46,180 bases of DNA from the NCBI GenBank assembly GCA_031418215.1, contig JANOXC010000023.1, positions 1 to 46,180 of the forward strand, read 5' to 3'. Made by a program: the position numbers and the translations under genes. Positions 1 to 9,000 of the stretch are shown piece by piece (the stretch's first letter is position 1; the number at the start of each line of letters is the position of its first letter). The notes under the pieces were generated by a model. That model was not told the origin of the DNA, ran no database searches, and saw only the letters and a list, made by a program, of their open reading frames with translations. Origin of the DNA: JANOXC01 sp031418215. Lineage in GTDB: Bacteria; Bacteroidota; Bacteroidia; AKYH767-A; OLB10.

Positions 1-17
1 CCTTTTTTATGTGCCAT
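1..17 (-). CDS. rpmA: 50S ribosomal protein L27, first codons only (partial)
   Basis: The first 17 bases, read on the minus strand, give ATG followed by codons for A-H-K-K-G, the invariant start of bacterial L27 after its initiator Met. The rest of the gene lies outside the window. It begins 26 bases downstream of the rplU stop, and rplU-rpmA is the standard order. L27 sits near the peptidyl-transferase centre of the large ribosomal subunit. The identification rests on six residues plus gene order, both of which agree. Confidence 0.85.
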
Positions 18-43
18 TTTCTGCTTTTATTAATTGAATGTGA

Positions 44-355
44 TTAACCTGAAATTTTATCAACCTGAATTTTTGTAAAGAACTGGCGGTGACCATTCAT
101 TTTTTGGTAACCTTTTCTACGTTTTTTCTTAAAAATCAGCACTTTAGTGCCTTTAACGTGGGAAACAACAGTAGCCGATACAGAAGCCCCAGAAATAGTT
201 GGTTTTCCTACTGTAACTGCTCCAGAGCCGCCAATCATTAATACCTTGTCGAATGTAACAGAATCGCCTTCTTTTGCTTCGAGACGGTGTACATAAACCG
301 ACGTATTTTCATTCACTTTGAATTGCTGACCTGCAATATCCACTATAGCGTACAT
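44..355 (-). CDS. rplU: 50S ribosomal protein L21
   Basis: This 103-residue protein binds 23S rRNA in the large subunit. It opens MYAIVDIAGQQFKV and carries the conserved L21 core (KVLMIGG, GKPTISGASV) and the basic C-terminal segment KKKRRKGYQKMNGHRQ. The open frame extends 23 codons upstream to position 424, but the ATG at 355 gives the normal L21 N-terminus and full family length, and the A-rich leader AAAGAAAAG lies just before it. The upstream extension also overlaps a strong promoter match (394-425), so it is leader rather than protein. The gene is co-directional with rpmA, and the two are expected to be co-transcribed. Confidence 0.97.
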   Translation of the reverse strand: MYAIVDIAGQQFKVNENTSVYVHRLEAKEGDSVTFDKVLMIGGSGAVTVGKPTISGASVSATVVSHVKGTKVLIFKKKRRKGYQKMNGHRQFFTKIQVDKISG

Positions 356-393
356 GATCTTTTCTTTAATTGTATTACCCAAATTTGGGGTGG

Positions 394-425
394 CAAATGT
401 AAGAGTTACTTTCGTAATAAACAAC
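394..425 (-). promoter_or_regulatory. Bacteroidota-type promoter of rplU-rpmA
   Basis: On the minus strand a GTTG (-33 box, consensus TTTG) at 422-425 is followed by exactly 20 bases and then TACATTTG at 394-401, a perfect match to the -7 consensus TAnnTTTG of the Bacteroidota primary sigma factor. This is the best two-box promoter I found in the window. It predicts a leader of roughly 35 bases before the rplU ATG at 355. Confidence 0.7.
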
Positions 426-453
426 GGCCTGTTTAAAATTGTTCCCTATTTAG

Positions 454-1368
454 CTATTCTGAAGGCTTTTCCTGCTTTTGAAACTCAACTTTTCCGACCT
501 TTTTATAGCTGATTAGCGCAATTCCCCCTAAAATAACAATCATGGCCGGAATATGAAGAAAATTCAGCGTCTCCCCATCAGCCACACCCCACATCAAGGC
601 CACTATGGGAATCAAGTAAGTTACTGCTGAAGCAAAAAGTGGGCTGGCTATTTTTACCAATTGGAAATAGAGAATATTGGAAACGGCTGTTCCCATAATA
701 GCCAATGTTGCAACAAAGGAAAATCCAAGCCATGCATCGGGATTAGTTGCTAAACGATTAACAAAATCTGTAGAAAAGAGATAAATCCCATATGGTATAG
801 CCACTATCATCAAGGCAAAACCTGAGATTAGGAAGGAATTAATACCTCCCAAATGTGTTTTGATCGTATTTACACTTATTCCGTAGAACAGGGTTGCCAG
901 CACAATTAGTAATGCAAATTCAGCATCAGACGAAATATTTCCCTGGGCATTAATTAGTACAAGTGCCGCTGCCCCCAGAAATCCTGCTATCACACCCAAT
1001 ATTTGCATTAGCGAAAACCTTGTCCTAAAAAAAAATGCTCCAATCAGCAATGTAAAAACCGGTGTCAGGGAATTTAACATGCCTGCCAATGAACTATTAA
1101 CCCTCGTTTGTGCAGTAGTGAATAAAATGGCAGGCAACCCACTTCCGAAAACACCTACAACAGCAATATACTTCCACCTGCTTTTATCAATTTTAGCAAA
1201 CTGACGAAGACAAAAAGGAAACGTAACACAAAAAGCAACAACCATTCTTAGTGCAGCAACCTGATCGGGACGGAAATACAACAATCCGCGTTTCATTAAA
1301 ATAAATGAACTACCCCATATCAGCGATAGAATGATCAGGTAAATCCACTTACTATTTTTTGATTGCAC
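454..1368 (-). CDS. EamA/DMT-family membrane transporter
   Basis: A 304-residue polytopic inner-membrane protein of the drug/metabolite transporter superfamily with two EamA halves and about ten hydrophobic helices. The first half opens WIYLIILSLIWGSSFILMKRG, a typical EamA N-terminus, and contains the segment NSLTPVFTLLIGAFFFRTRF. The second half has TYLIPIVALMWGVADGE, the matching motif. The substrate cannot be read from sequence; relatives export amino acids or other small metabolites. The start codon is GTG at 1366-1368 because no in-frame ATG lies before the first helix. The two duplicated copies of this gene start further upstream carry ATG at the same position. The gene ends 98 bases from the rplU start and is probably transcribed alone. 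Confidence 0.88.
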   Translation of the reverse strand: MQSKNSKWIYLIILSLIWGSSFILMKRGLLYFRPDQVAALRMVVAFCVTFPFCLRQFAKIDKSRWKYIAVVGVFGSGLPAILFTTAQTRVNSSLAGMLNSLTPVFTLLIGAFFFRTRFSLMQILGVIAGFLGAAALVLINAQGNISSDAEFALLIVLATLFYGISVNTIKTHLGGINSFLISGFALMIVAIPYGIYLFSTDFVNRLATNPDAWLGFSFVATLAIMGTAVSNILYFQLVKIASPLFASAVTYLIPIVALMWGVADGETLNFLHIPAMIVILGGIALISYKKVGKVEFQKQEKPSE

Positions 1369-1440
1369 AATAAAATTCTGGTTCTATAATAATCAACGAG
1401 TAATTGGTAATCTCTACAAAGATAATTGTGCAACAATTAA

Positions 1441-1481
1441 AATCAGCGCGAATCAAAATTAATCAGTTTAATCAGCGGTCA
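1441..1481. repeat. AATC-phrase block, copy 1 (also at 1718-1758 and 1982-2022)
   Basis: Each tandem unit contains a 41-base block made of four phrases starting AATC at about 10-base spacing (for example AATCAGCGTT, AATCACGATT, AATCCGTTT, AATCAGTGGT). The block abuts the stop codon of each helicase tail. It resembles short interspersed AATC/CGC-rich repeats seen near gene ends in many environmental bacterial genomes, but I cannot check copy number elsewhere in this genome. Confidence 0.6.
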
Positions 1482-1608
1482 TTTTTTCTTCTTCTCGTGA
1501 AACGCTCTCTGGAAGTCTGGATTTTCCTTTCGTTTCTGCCCATCTATTTCGCGTAACATCAATTGTTGCTTATCAAATTCTGTTTCTACCACAATTACAT
1601 TTTTCGGA
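1479..1608 (-). pseudogene. Orphan copy of the helicase C-terminus (copy A)
   Basis: Read on the minus strand, this fragment keeps the helicase frame for about 43 codons, including FDKQQLMLREID, KRKENPDFQ and AFHEKKKK with a TGA stop. An in-frame TAA lies just upstream at 1626-1628, and the copied EamA ATG at 1643-1645 is in a different frame and runs into a stop, so no fused protein is made. A sibling fragment lies at about 1756-1885. Both are remnants of the tandem duplication rather than genes. Confidence 0.75.
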
Positions 1609-1755
1609 TGATTAGGCAAATCCACTTACTGCTTTTTGATTGCATCACAAGATAATGGCAGACAATAATCAAAGACTAATTGGTAACTACTTTCAATAAC
1701 TCGTAAACAACAATTAAAATCAGCGTTAATCAAGATTAATCCGTTTAATCAGTGG

Positions 1756-1885
1756 TCATTTTTTCTTATTCTCGTGAAACGCTCCCTGGAAGTCAGGATT
1801 TTCTTTTAGTTTCTGCTCATCTATTTCGCGTAACATCAACTGTTGCTTATCAAATTGTGTTCCTTCAACAACAACATATTACAAA
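1756..1885 (-). pseudogene. Orphan copy of the helicase C-terminus (copy B)
   Basis: This is the second duplicated helicase tail. On the minus strand it preserves QFDKQQLMLREIDEQK, ENPDFQGAFHE and a lysine-rich end followed by TGA, with a few substitutions. It has diverged at its upstream edge, where the PKNV codons are lost. It has no usable start codon in frame. Confidence 0.72.
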
Positions 1886-2019
1886 TGATGAGGCAATTCA
1901 ACTTACTATTTCTTGATTGCATCATAAGATACTGTGTCAATAATAATCAAATACTAATTGCCAACCTCTTTCAACAATTAAAATCAGCGTTAATCACGAT
2001 TAATCCGTTTAATCAGTGG

Positions 2020-3264
2020 TCATTTTTTCTTCTTCTCATGAAACGCTCCCTGGAAGTCAGGATTCTCTTTTCGTTTCTGCTCATCTATTTCACGTAACAT
2101 CAATTGTTGCTCATCAAATTGGGTTTCTTCTAAAACTACATTTTTCGGAAGCTTAATTTCTTTTATTTTTTGTTTAATCAGTTTCTCGATTTTAGAAAGA
2201 TGATATTCATCAGCGATCGTTACGAAAGTAATTGCTTTTCCACTTTTAAAAGCACGACCTGTTCTGCCAATGCGATGAACATAATCTTCATATACAATTG
2301 GTACATCCAGGTTGATTACATGCGAAACATCAGCTACATCAAGTCCCCTTGCTGCAACATCAGTAGTAATGAGCATACGAATATCTTTCGTTTTAAAATC
2401 CTCCATGGCATTAATTCTAGTCTGTTGTGTTTTATTTCCGTGCACAACACGAACAAGATCCACCCCATATTTTCGCAATATATATTTTCCCACATTGGAA
2501 GCTGTTGCTTTGGTTCTGCAGAAGATGATGACCTTACGAAAAGAATGCCGCTCCAACATATTATCAAGCAGGTTGATCTTTGTCCTTAAGTTTGGAACTT
2601 TTATATATAAATGCTCGACCGTCTCTGCTGTTTTTCTTTCCGGTTCAATATCTATAACAACCGGGAATTTCAAAAAATCATCTGCAATCTTTTTTACGAG
2701 GTCACTCATCGTAGCAGAAAATAAAAGGTTTTGGCGCTTTGATGGTAATACTTCCAGCACACGATGAAACTGACTTATGAAACTGATATCCATTAGGCGT
2801 TCTGCCTCATCCATTACCAGGTGCTTTATTTTTTTAACAACAAGGTGGCCTTCTGAATACAATTCCAGGAAACGACCCGGCGTTGCTATAATAATATCAA
2901 TGCCCTTTTCAATTTCTGCAATTTGATTTTTCGCACCGGACCCTCCATAAATAACTGCCTTACGCAAATCAGTATACTTTCCCAATTGTTCTACAGCTTG
3001 TCCAATCTGTACTGCCAATTCACGCGTTGGTAATAAAATTAATACGCGTGGCTCATTCCCTTGAGCATAATTTAACAATCTCAATAAAGGCAGCAGGTAG
3101 GCTGCGGTCTTTCCTGTCCCTGTTTGGGCAATACCCATTACGTCCTGCCCGCTTAATACAACAGGAATCGCTTTTTCCTGAATAGCTGTCGGATTTTCGT
3201 AATGAAGATCATCGATTGCATTCAGAAATTGACGGGGAAGCTTTAATTCAGCAAAAGTTTTCAC
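2020..3264 (-). CDS. DEAD-box ATP-dependent RNA helicase (RhlE/SrmB-like) with DEAE motif II
   Basis: A 414-residue RNA helicase that remodels RNA using ATP, probably in ribosome assembly or mRNA decay. All motifs appear in order: Q motif with F4 and PTAIQ (25-29), motif I AQTGTGKT (46-53), Ia PTRELA, GG, Ib TPGR, motif II (152-155), SAT (183-185), IV IIFCRTK, V TDVAARGLDV and VI HRIGRTGRA. Motif II reads DEAE instead of DEAD (VMDEAERLMD). The tail after the helicase core is short and lysine-rich (EKKKK) and is the segment duplicated downstream. The start is GTG at 3264, directly before the Q-motif Phe, with TAACTTTG only four bases upstream (3269-3276), so the mRNA may be leaderless. I cannot choose a named subfamily with confidence. 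Confidence 0.95.
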   Translation of the reverse strand: MKTFAELKLPRQFLNAIDDLHYENPTAIQEKAIPVVLSGQDVMGIAQTGTGKTAAYLLPLLRLLNYAQGNEPRVLILLPTRELAVQIGQAVEQLGKYTDLRKAVIYGGSGAKNQIAEIEKGIDIIIATPGRFLELYSEGHLVVKKIKHLVMDEAERLMDISFISQFHRVLEVLPSKRQNLLFSATMSDLVKKIADDFLKFPVVIDIEPERKTAETVEHLYIKVPNLRTKINLLDNMLERHSFRKVIIFCRTKATASNVGKYILRKYGVDLVRVVHGNKTQQTRINAMEDFKTKDIRMLITTDVAARGLDVADVSHVINLDVPIVYEDYVHRIGRTGRAFKSGKAITFVTIADEYHLSKIEKLIKQKIKEIKLPKNVVLEETQFDEQQLMLREIDEQKRKENPDFQGAFHEKKKK

Positions 3265-3268
3265 GCTG

Positions 3269-3276
3269 CAAAGTTA
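3269..3276 (-). promoter_or_regulatory. -7 element of the helicase gene
   Basis: TAACTTTG on the minus strand matches the Bacteroidota -7 consensus TAnnTTTG exactly. It ends four bases before the GTG start codon, which would place transcription initiation at or next to the start codon. No clear -33 TTTG is visible at the usual 19-21 base spacing. Confidence 0.45.
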
Positions 3277-3474
3277 GACATAAGTATCAAGAAGCACTAA
3301 CCTACGCTGAATGGGCTATGGTTAATAAAAAGTATCAAGGCTGATTCTCGAATAACTTATGCCCTGATTAGAAAATATAAAAAGACCGATCAAACGAGAA
3401 ATTGCATAGGCTTATTGCAAAATCCTTATGCCTGCATGTTTGCTTCTAAAAAGACAGCGAAAAAAAAATAAAAA

Positions 3475-5907
3475 TTATTGCTTCCTGATAACAGCACCAA
3501 GTTTTTTCTCCAGTCCTTCCATCAATCGCTGCATCACACCATCAATCTGCTTATCTTTTAAAGTTGCCTCTTCATCACGCAAGAAAAAACTAACTGCATA
3601 TGATTTCTTTCCTGCTCCTATTTTTTCTCCTTCGAAAATATCAAACAGGTTAATCCGTTTTAACAATTTCGGTTCCGACTGGTAAGCCAGTTCTTCCAAT
3701 TGCTCATATTGAACCGAACGGTCGAGTACCATGCTCAAATCCCTTCTTACTTCAGGGAATCGAGACGGTTCAACCGCTGTAAAATCATTGGCTGTAAGTA
3801 CTTTTAACAATATATCCATGTTTACATCAGCATAAAAAACATCACCCATCAAATCAAATTGCTTTGCATGTTTTCTGTCAATCACACCAAATCGGGCTAA
3901 TTCCTTTTTCTTAAAATGAAAAGATAACGAAAATGAAAACAAGGGATCGCTTTCTTCTGACATGGTAATATTTCCTGAATCTACAGCACAATTTTTCAAT
4001 AAATTCAGTAATATACTTTTCAGGTAATATATATTATAATCATCCTTTTTTTGTTGCCAGTTCTCTTCATAGCGGTTACCGGCCAACCAAATGCTGAGAT
4101 GATTCGTTTCGCGATATCCTTTATCTCCTTTCAAATAAGTTTTCCCAAATTCAAAAATGCGATGCCTTTCCTGTTGCCTGTTCTGATTATACTGCAAAGT
4201 TTCAAGTCCGGCAAAGGCCATGGTGCTTCGCATCACATTCAAATCACTACTCAACGGATTCAAGATGTGGACAGAATTGTCAAGACTATGTCCGGTCATT
4301 TCATTGAATGTTAGTTTACTCAAACTATTGTTGAGCACTTCATTAAATCCTTGTGCTGTAAGATATGTGGTAATTTTTTGCTGAAAATAATCCGGATCTC
4401 TTAGGTTAAAGAATGGCATTGATGTGCTGATTTTGCTAGGAAGCGGCACAGCATTATAACCATAAATGCGAAGGATTTCTTCAACAACATCTGCAGGTCT
4501 TGTAACATCAACTTTGAAAGGGGGAACAGCTAAATCAAGATGCTCTTCCGTCTCGGCAGTAATAACAATATCCAATGCCTGCAGTATTGTTTTTAATTGA
4601 AGAGGAGAAATTCGCATGCCAATCAAACTTTCAGCATACTGATAAGTCAATTTTATTTGGAATGGTTCGGCTTTCTGATTATATATATCAATGATAGAAG
4701 AAGCTACTTCCCCACCGGCAACTTCCTTTAATAATAAAGCTGCTCGTTTCAAAGCATAAACTGTTCCATCGGGATCAGTACCCCGTTCAAAACGAAATGA
4801 GGAATCAGTATGCAAACCATGCAACCTTGCTGACTTGCGAATACTGACGGAATTAAACCATGCGCTTTCCAAAAAGATATCGCTGCTAGTATCATTAACG
4901 CCTGCATCTAATCCGCCAAAAACACCGGCAATACACATTCCTTCTGAATCATTACAAATCATCAACTCTGTCCCATTCAACTTACGATCTACCCCATCTA
5001 ATGTTCTGAAAACAGTGTTTGCAGGAAGTTGTCCCACAATAATTTTATTTCCTTTAATCTTCGTTGCATCAAAAGCATGCATTGGTTGCCCTGTTTCCAA
5101 CATCACAAAATTGGTAACATCCACTACATTATTAACAGGACGCATTCCAACAGCTTTTAAACGATTCTGAAGCCAGGCCGGTGATTCCTTTACAATGACT
5201 CCTTTTATATATACACCTGAATATCGAGGACAAGCTGACTGATCCTTTACTTCAACATTAATTGGACAAATTGCACTTAATTCCTTAAATTCTTCAACTG
5301 ATGGTTTACTTAGTTCTAGTTGATGCTTCAAGGAAAATATAGCTTTCAGGTCACGGGCAACACCGATATGCGATGCCGCATCGGCTCTGTTTGGGGTAAG
5401 ACCAATCTCAAATACAAAATCATTTTCAACGCCTAAGTAATCAGCCACGGGGCTCCCGACTTTTGCATCATCGGACAAGATCAACAATCCGGCATGGGAG
5501 GTTCCTAATCCTACTTCGTCTTCGGCACATAACATGCCTTCTGAAACTTCGCCTCTTATTTTTGATTTTTTAATTTCAAAAGGTTCACCTGAAACAGGAA
5601 ATAGTTTTGTCCCCACTAAGGCAACCATTACCTTTTGACCGGCTGCAACATTTGGTGCGCCACAAACAATTTGCAATACCTCGTTGGTACCTGCGTCAAC
5701 TTTGCATAAGCTTAAACGATCAGCATCCGGATGTTTTTCACATTTCAAAACGGATCCTACAACAATACCCTGTAATCCACCTTTTACTGATTGCCATGGC
5801 TCCACACTTTCCACTTCAAGGCCGCCATCGGTCAGTAATGCAGCAATTTCCACGGCGCTTTCCTGAAAGTTTATATATTGCTTAAGCCAGTTATAAGAAA
5901 TCTTCAT
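3475..5907 (-). CDS. pheT: Phenylalanine-tRNA ligase beta subunit
   Basis: An 810-residue beta chain of the heterotetrameric PheRS, which charges tRNA-Phe with PheS. It begins MKISYNWLKQYINF, the standard PheT opening. The order of domains is the EMAP-type tRNA-binding fold (about 40-150, GIVVGSVLKCEKHPDADRL), the B3/B4 editing domain (about 215-395, including GMRPVNNVVDVTNFVM and RFERGTDP), the B5 domain (about 405-475), the catalytic-like core, and a C-terminal FDX-ACB anticodon-binding domain (about 715-808, FPEVRRDLSMVLD and SYAVSFFLRDEEATL). The length is that of the bacterial long form. pheS is not in the window, so the two subunit genes are unlinked here, which is common in this phylum. 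TACATTTG at 5932-5939 is a likely -7 box 24 bases before the ATG. Confidence 0.98.
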   Translation of the reverse strand: MKISYNWLKQYINFQESAVEIAALLTDGGLEVESVEPWQSVKGGLQGIVVGSVLKCEKHPDADRLSLCKVDAGTNEVLQIVCGAPNVAAGQKVMVALVGTKLFPVSGEPFEIKKSKIRGEVSEGMLCAEDEVGLGTSHAGLLILSDDAKVGSPVADYLGVENDFVFEIGLTPNRADAASHIGVARDLKAIFSLKHQLELSKPSVEEFKELSAICPINVEVKDQSACPRYSGVYIKGVIVKESPAWLQNRLKAVGMRPVNNVVDVTNFVMLETGQPMHAFDATKIKGNKIIVGQLPANTVFRTLDGVDRKLNGTELMICNDSEGMCIAGVFGGLDAGVNDTSSDIFLESAWFNSVSIRKSARLHGLHTDSSFRFERGTDPDGTVYALKRAALLLKEVAGGEVASSIIDIYNQKAEPFQIKLTYQYAESLIGMRISPLQLKTILQALDIVITAETEEHLDLAVPPFKVDVTRPADVVEEILRIYGYNAVPLPSKISTSMPFFNLRDPDYFQQKITTYLTAQGFNEVLNNSLSKLTFNEMTGHSLDNSVHILNPLSSDLNVMRSTMAFAGLETLQYNQNRQQERHRIFEFGKTYLKGDKGYRETNHLSIWLAGNRYEENWQQKKDDYNIYYLKSILLNLLKNCAVDSGNITMSEESDPLFSFSLSFHFKKKELARFGVIDRKHAKQFDLMGDVFYADVNMDILLKVLTANDFTAVEPSRFPEVRRDLSMVLDRSVQYEQLEELAYQSEPKLLKRINLFDIFEGEKIGAGKKSYAVSFFLRDEEATLKDKQIDGVMQRLMEGLEKKLGAVIRKQ

Positions 5908-5931
5908 TGTTTATATTCTGTTAATCCGGTA

Positions 5932-5939
5932 CAAATGTA
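5932..5939 (-). promoter_or_regulatory. -7 element of pheT
   Basis: TACATTTG on the minus strand matches TAnnTTTG perfectly and lies 24 bases upstream of the pheT ATG, immediately after the adhesin terminator. The matching -33 box is weak, with only a T-rich stretch at the right distance. Confidence 0.45.
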
Positions 5940-5951
5940 AACAGGAAAAAC

Positions 5952-5982
5952 TAAAAAAGCCCCCTGTTTTGCAGGAGGCTTA
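5952..5982 (-). terminator. Rho-independent terminator of the giant adhesin gene
   Basis: The hairpin pairs AAGCCCCCTG (5957-5966) with CAGGAGGCTT (5972-5981) around a five-base loop, with one C/A mismatch. On the minus strand it is followed by six T residues. It lies 28 bases beyond the adhesin stop and separates that gene from pheT. Confidence 0.8.
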
Positions 5983-6008
5983 TATTTCGAAGAATTAAAT
6001 CAATGATA

Positions 6009-9000
6009 TTATCTTTTCAGTACAATAAATCCTGTATGCGGAGGTGTATCGTTATTCAATTCGAGCACATAATAATAAGTGCCTTCTGTTAATATTTCGC
6101 CTCGTATAAGCAGGTTGACATTTGACGATCCATTCCAGGTATTGTCGTATTCAAACTTATCATAAACCATATTTCCCCAACGATTAAATATTCTTAAATG
6201 GTTACCTGGATATTTCTCAATATCAGTTATAACAAGGAACTCATTATATCCATCGCCATTCGGAGAGATACCACCGGGAACAGTCAATGAATCGCAGGTA
6301 ACGTCAACATGTACATTCGCCGATACTGAACATCCGTTTGAATCCGATACGGTAACTATATATATAGTAGATGTTTGTGGTGAAGCAGTGGGCTGCGCAA
6401 TGTTTGCACTGTTCAGACCGGTTGTCGGTAACCAGGAATATGATACACCTCCTGTTGCCGTTAAAACAATTGATGAATCACAGGTGGTACTCAAGGAGTC
6501 GGTAACAGTCACAACCGGAAGAGGGTTTACGGCAATATTAATTGTATTCGAAGTATAGACGCCACAAACAGCTGTTGCAACAACCGTATAACTACCTGCA
6601 GAGTCTGCAGATATGGCAGCAGAATTAACTGCTACTAATGTATCCGTACCATTCAGCCATTGGTAAGTCACAAAACCATTTACCGGCGCAATCAGGTCAA
6701 TTGTATTTCCTTGACACATCACTGTATCTGAAGCAGTAATCAACAATGTTGAACTATCTTGTATATTAACTGAAAGCGAATATGAACAACTTACAGAATC
6801 GGTAATAGTTAATGTGTAAGTTCCGCCTAATAGGTTGTTTATATCTTCTGTTACATCGGTGGTATTCCATAAATATGAATAGGGCGATAAGCCTCCGATT
6901 GCTGTTACATCTATCTGACCCATTACATTATTAATACAGCTGGCATTTTGCGAAGTATAAGAAATCATTACAGGTGGGATGGCACTTGTTATTGAATCGA
7001 TATATATAAATGCACAACCATTGGTATCTGTTACAGTTAATGTATACATTCCAGCAATCATTAAAGTAAGATCCTCAGTAACATATCCGTTGCTCCAATT
7101 GAACAAGTAACCAGGTGTACCTCCAGTAACACTTACATCAATTACACCGGTTGAATCTCCGGCACAATTTACGCCTGTTACTAATGCTATTACAGAGAGC
7201 GCCGACAATGGCTGTTGGACGGTATCAATGGCTTGCAATACACAACCGTTACTATCTGTAATATTTACTGTGTAAATTCCTGCAATAAGTGAATCAATAT
7301 CTTCAGTTAACTCGCCATTACTCCAATTGAATGCATAAGGGAGTGTTCCACCTGATAGAATCAAATCAATATCGGCTGTACTGTCGCTAAAACACTTTAC
7401 ATGATTAGTTACAAATGAAGCCTGCAGAGGGAATGGAGGAGCAACAGAATCAGAAATCGAGCTGCTGCAACCAAATGTATCTGTTACAATTACAGTGTAT
7501 GCTCCCGAAAAAAGACTGTCAATATCTTCAGTTGTCTCCAGATTAGACCATAGATAAGCAAATGGCGCCGAGCCTGAAACTGTAAGATCTATTGATCCTG
7601 TGCTATCTGATGCACATAATGGATTTACATGAGTAGTAACAAGTACAGGCAATGCGTTCACGGTTATCCAAACCCATGCAGTACTGCATAATCCCGGATT
7701 GTTAACTTCGCAAATTGAATATTGTATTGAATCAAGTCCTGAGAAAGAACTTCCGGGATTGTAACTTATCATGTTACTTGGATCTATCACTGATGTTCCA
7801 TTTGCAGGACCAGTAATTATTGTAATGAATAAAGAATCACCCTCCTGATCAAAATCATTGGCAAGGACATCGATCATTACACTATCAGCAGCACACATCG
7901 ACTGGTTGTCATCCGTTGCAGCCGGAGTATTGTCAAACGGTTGAACATTGATAATTACGTAGGCCGTATCGCACAATACCGGATTGCCATTGTCGCAAAT
8001 CATATATTCAATTGTATCTGTTCCGTTAAATCCACTATCGGGGCAATAGGTCATCAAACCGGGTATTGTATCCAGCGTCAATGTACCATGAACAGGAAGT
8101 AGTAATGTTGCAAAGCTTGAAAGGTTTAAATCGTTTTCGACATCCGTATCGTTTGAAAGAACGTTGAAACTAATGCAGGAATCTTCCATTGTAGTATAGC
8201 TGTCATCTACGGCAACAGGTGCATCGTTCACCGACAATATCGTTATATATATCCAGGCCGTATCGCAATAAACAGGTACTCCGGTGTCGCAAACAACATA
8301 CTCCAAAGAGTCCAAACCATTGTAATTCGAATTAGGTGTATAAGTAATTGCTCCGGTTAAGGTATCAAAAATTGCAGTTCCATTAAATGGACCATTCAAT
8401 ATTGCTAAACCAAGAGTATCAATATTATTATTTGGGTCAAGGTCGTTCTGTAAAACATTGATTACAAAAAGTGAATCTTCGAAACCGGTGATTGTATCAT
8501 CAGTGGTAATCGGAGGATCGTTTATATATAATGTCATCGTATCATTACCGATACAACCTAAGCTATCAGTAACGGAAATGATAAATGTAGTTGTTGAAAC
8601 TGATGTTGCCGTTGGGTTTGATGTTAATGAATCATTTAAATCGGTTCCGGGAGACCATAAATAGGTGTAAGGAGGATTACCGCCACTAGCTGTTGGACTT
8701 CCGCCAATAATCGTTGGTGTACCCGCTGTAGTGAATAAATCTGACCCGGCATCAGCAACCGGTAATGGAAGCACATTAACAACAACAGTATCGACTGAAG
8801 AACATCCACCATTGGAAATAACCCAATAAAATTCATTGGCACCAACCGTCAGTCCTGATACCCAAGTAATGGAATCGGATGGAATGGAAATAACCGAAGA
8901 TGTTGAAGTGCTCCAAGTACCTGTTCCAACTAATGGTGCATTACCATTTAATTGTACAGAGTCCTGGCTGGCACAAACAGTTATATCAAGACCGGCATAA

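Larger units (their letters stand above)
1332..2150. repeat. Three tandem ~270 bp units spanning the EamA start and helicase tail
   Basis: Three direct copies lie head to tail at about 1332-1608 (277 bp), 1609-1885 (277 bp) and 1886-2150 (265 bp). Each holds a copy of the first ~37 bases of the EamA gene, an AT-rich spacer, a short block ending in GTGGTCA or CGGTCA, and about 130 bases matching the last ~43 codons of the RNA helicase. Only the outermost ends belong to intact genes: the EamA start lies in unit 1 and the helicase tail in unit 3. By eye the helicase tails are about 90% identical. The junction between units occurs at a TCGGA/TGAT seam. The 651 bases between the two genes therefore contain no gene beyond these remnants. 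Confidence 0.9.

Noticed and set aside
1479..1645. Fused small protein joining the copied EamA start to the helicase tail
   Set aside because: Careful frame counting puts the copied ATG (1643-1645) out of frame with the helicase tail; it meets a stop within about 16 codons, and the helicase frame has a TAA at 1626-1628.
1843..2097. 84-codon plus-strand frame across the tandem repeats
   Set aside because: It spans a repeat seam, overlaps the helicase end on the opposite strand, and has a composition expected of antisense intergenic DNA.
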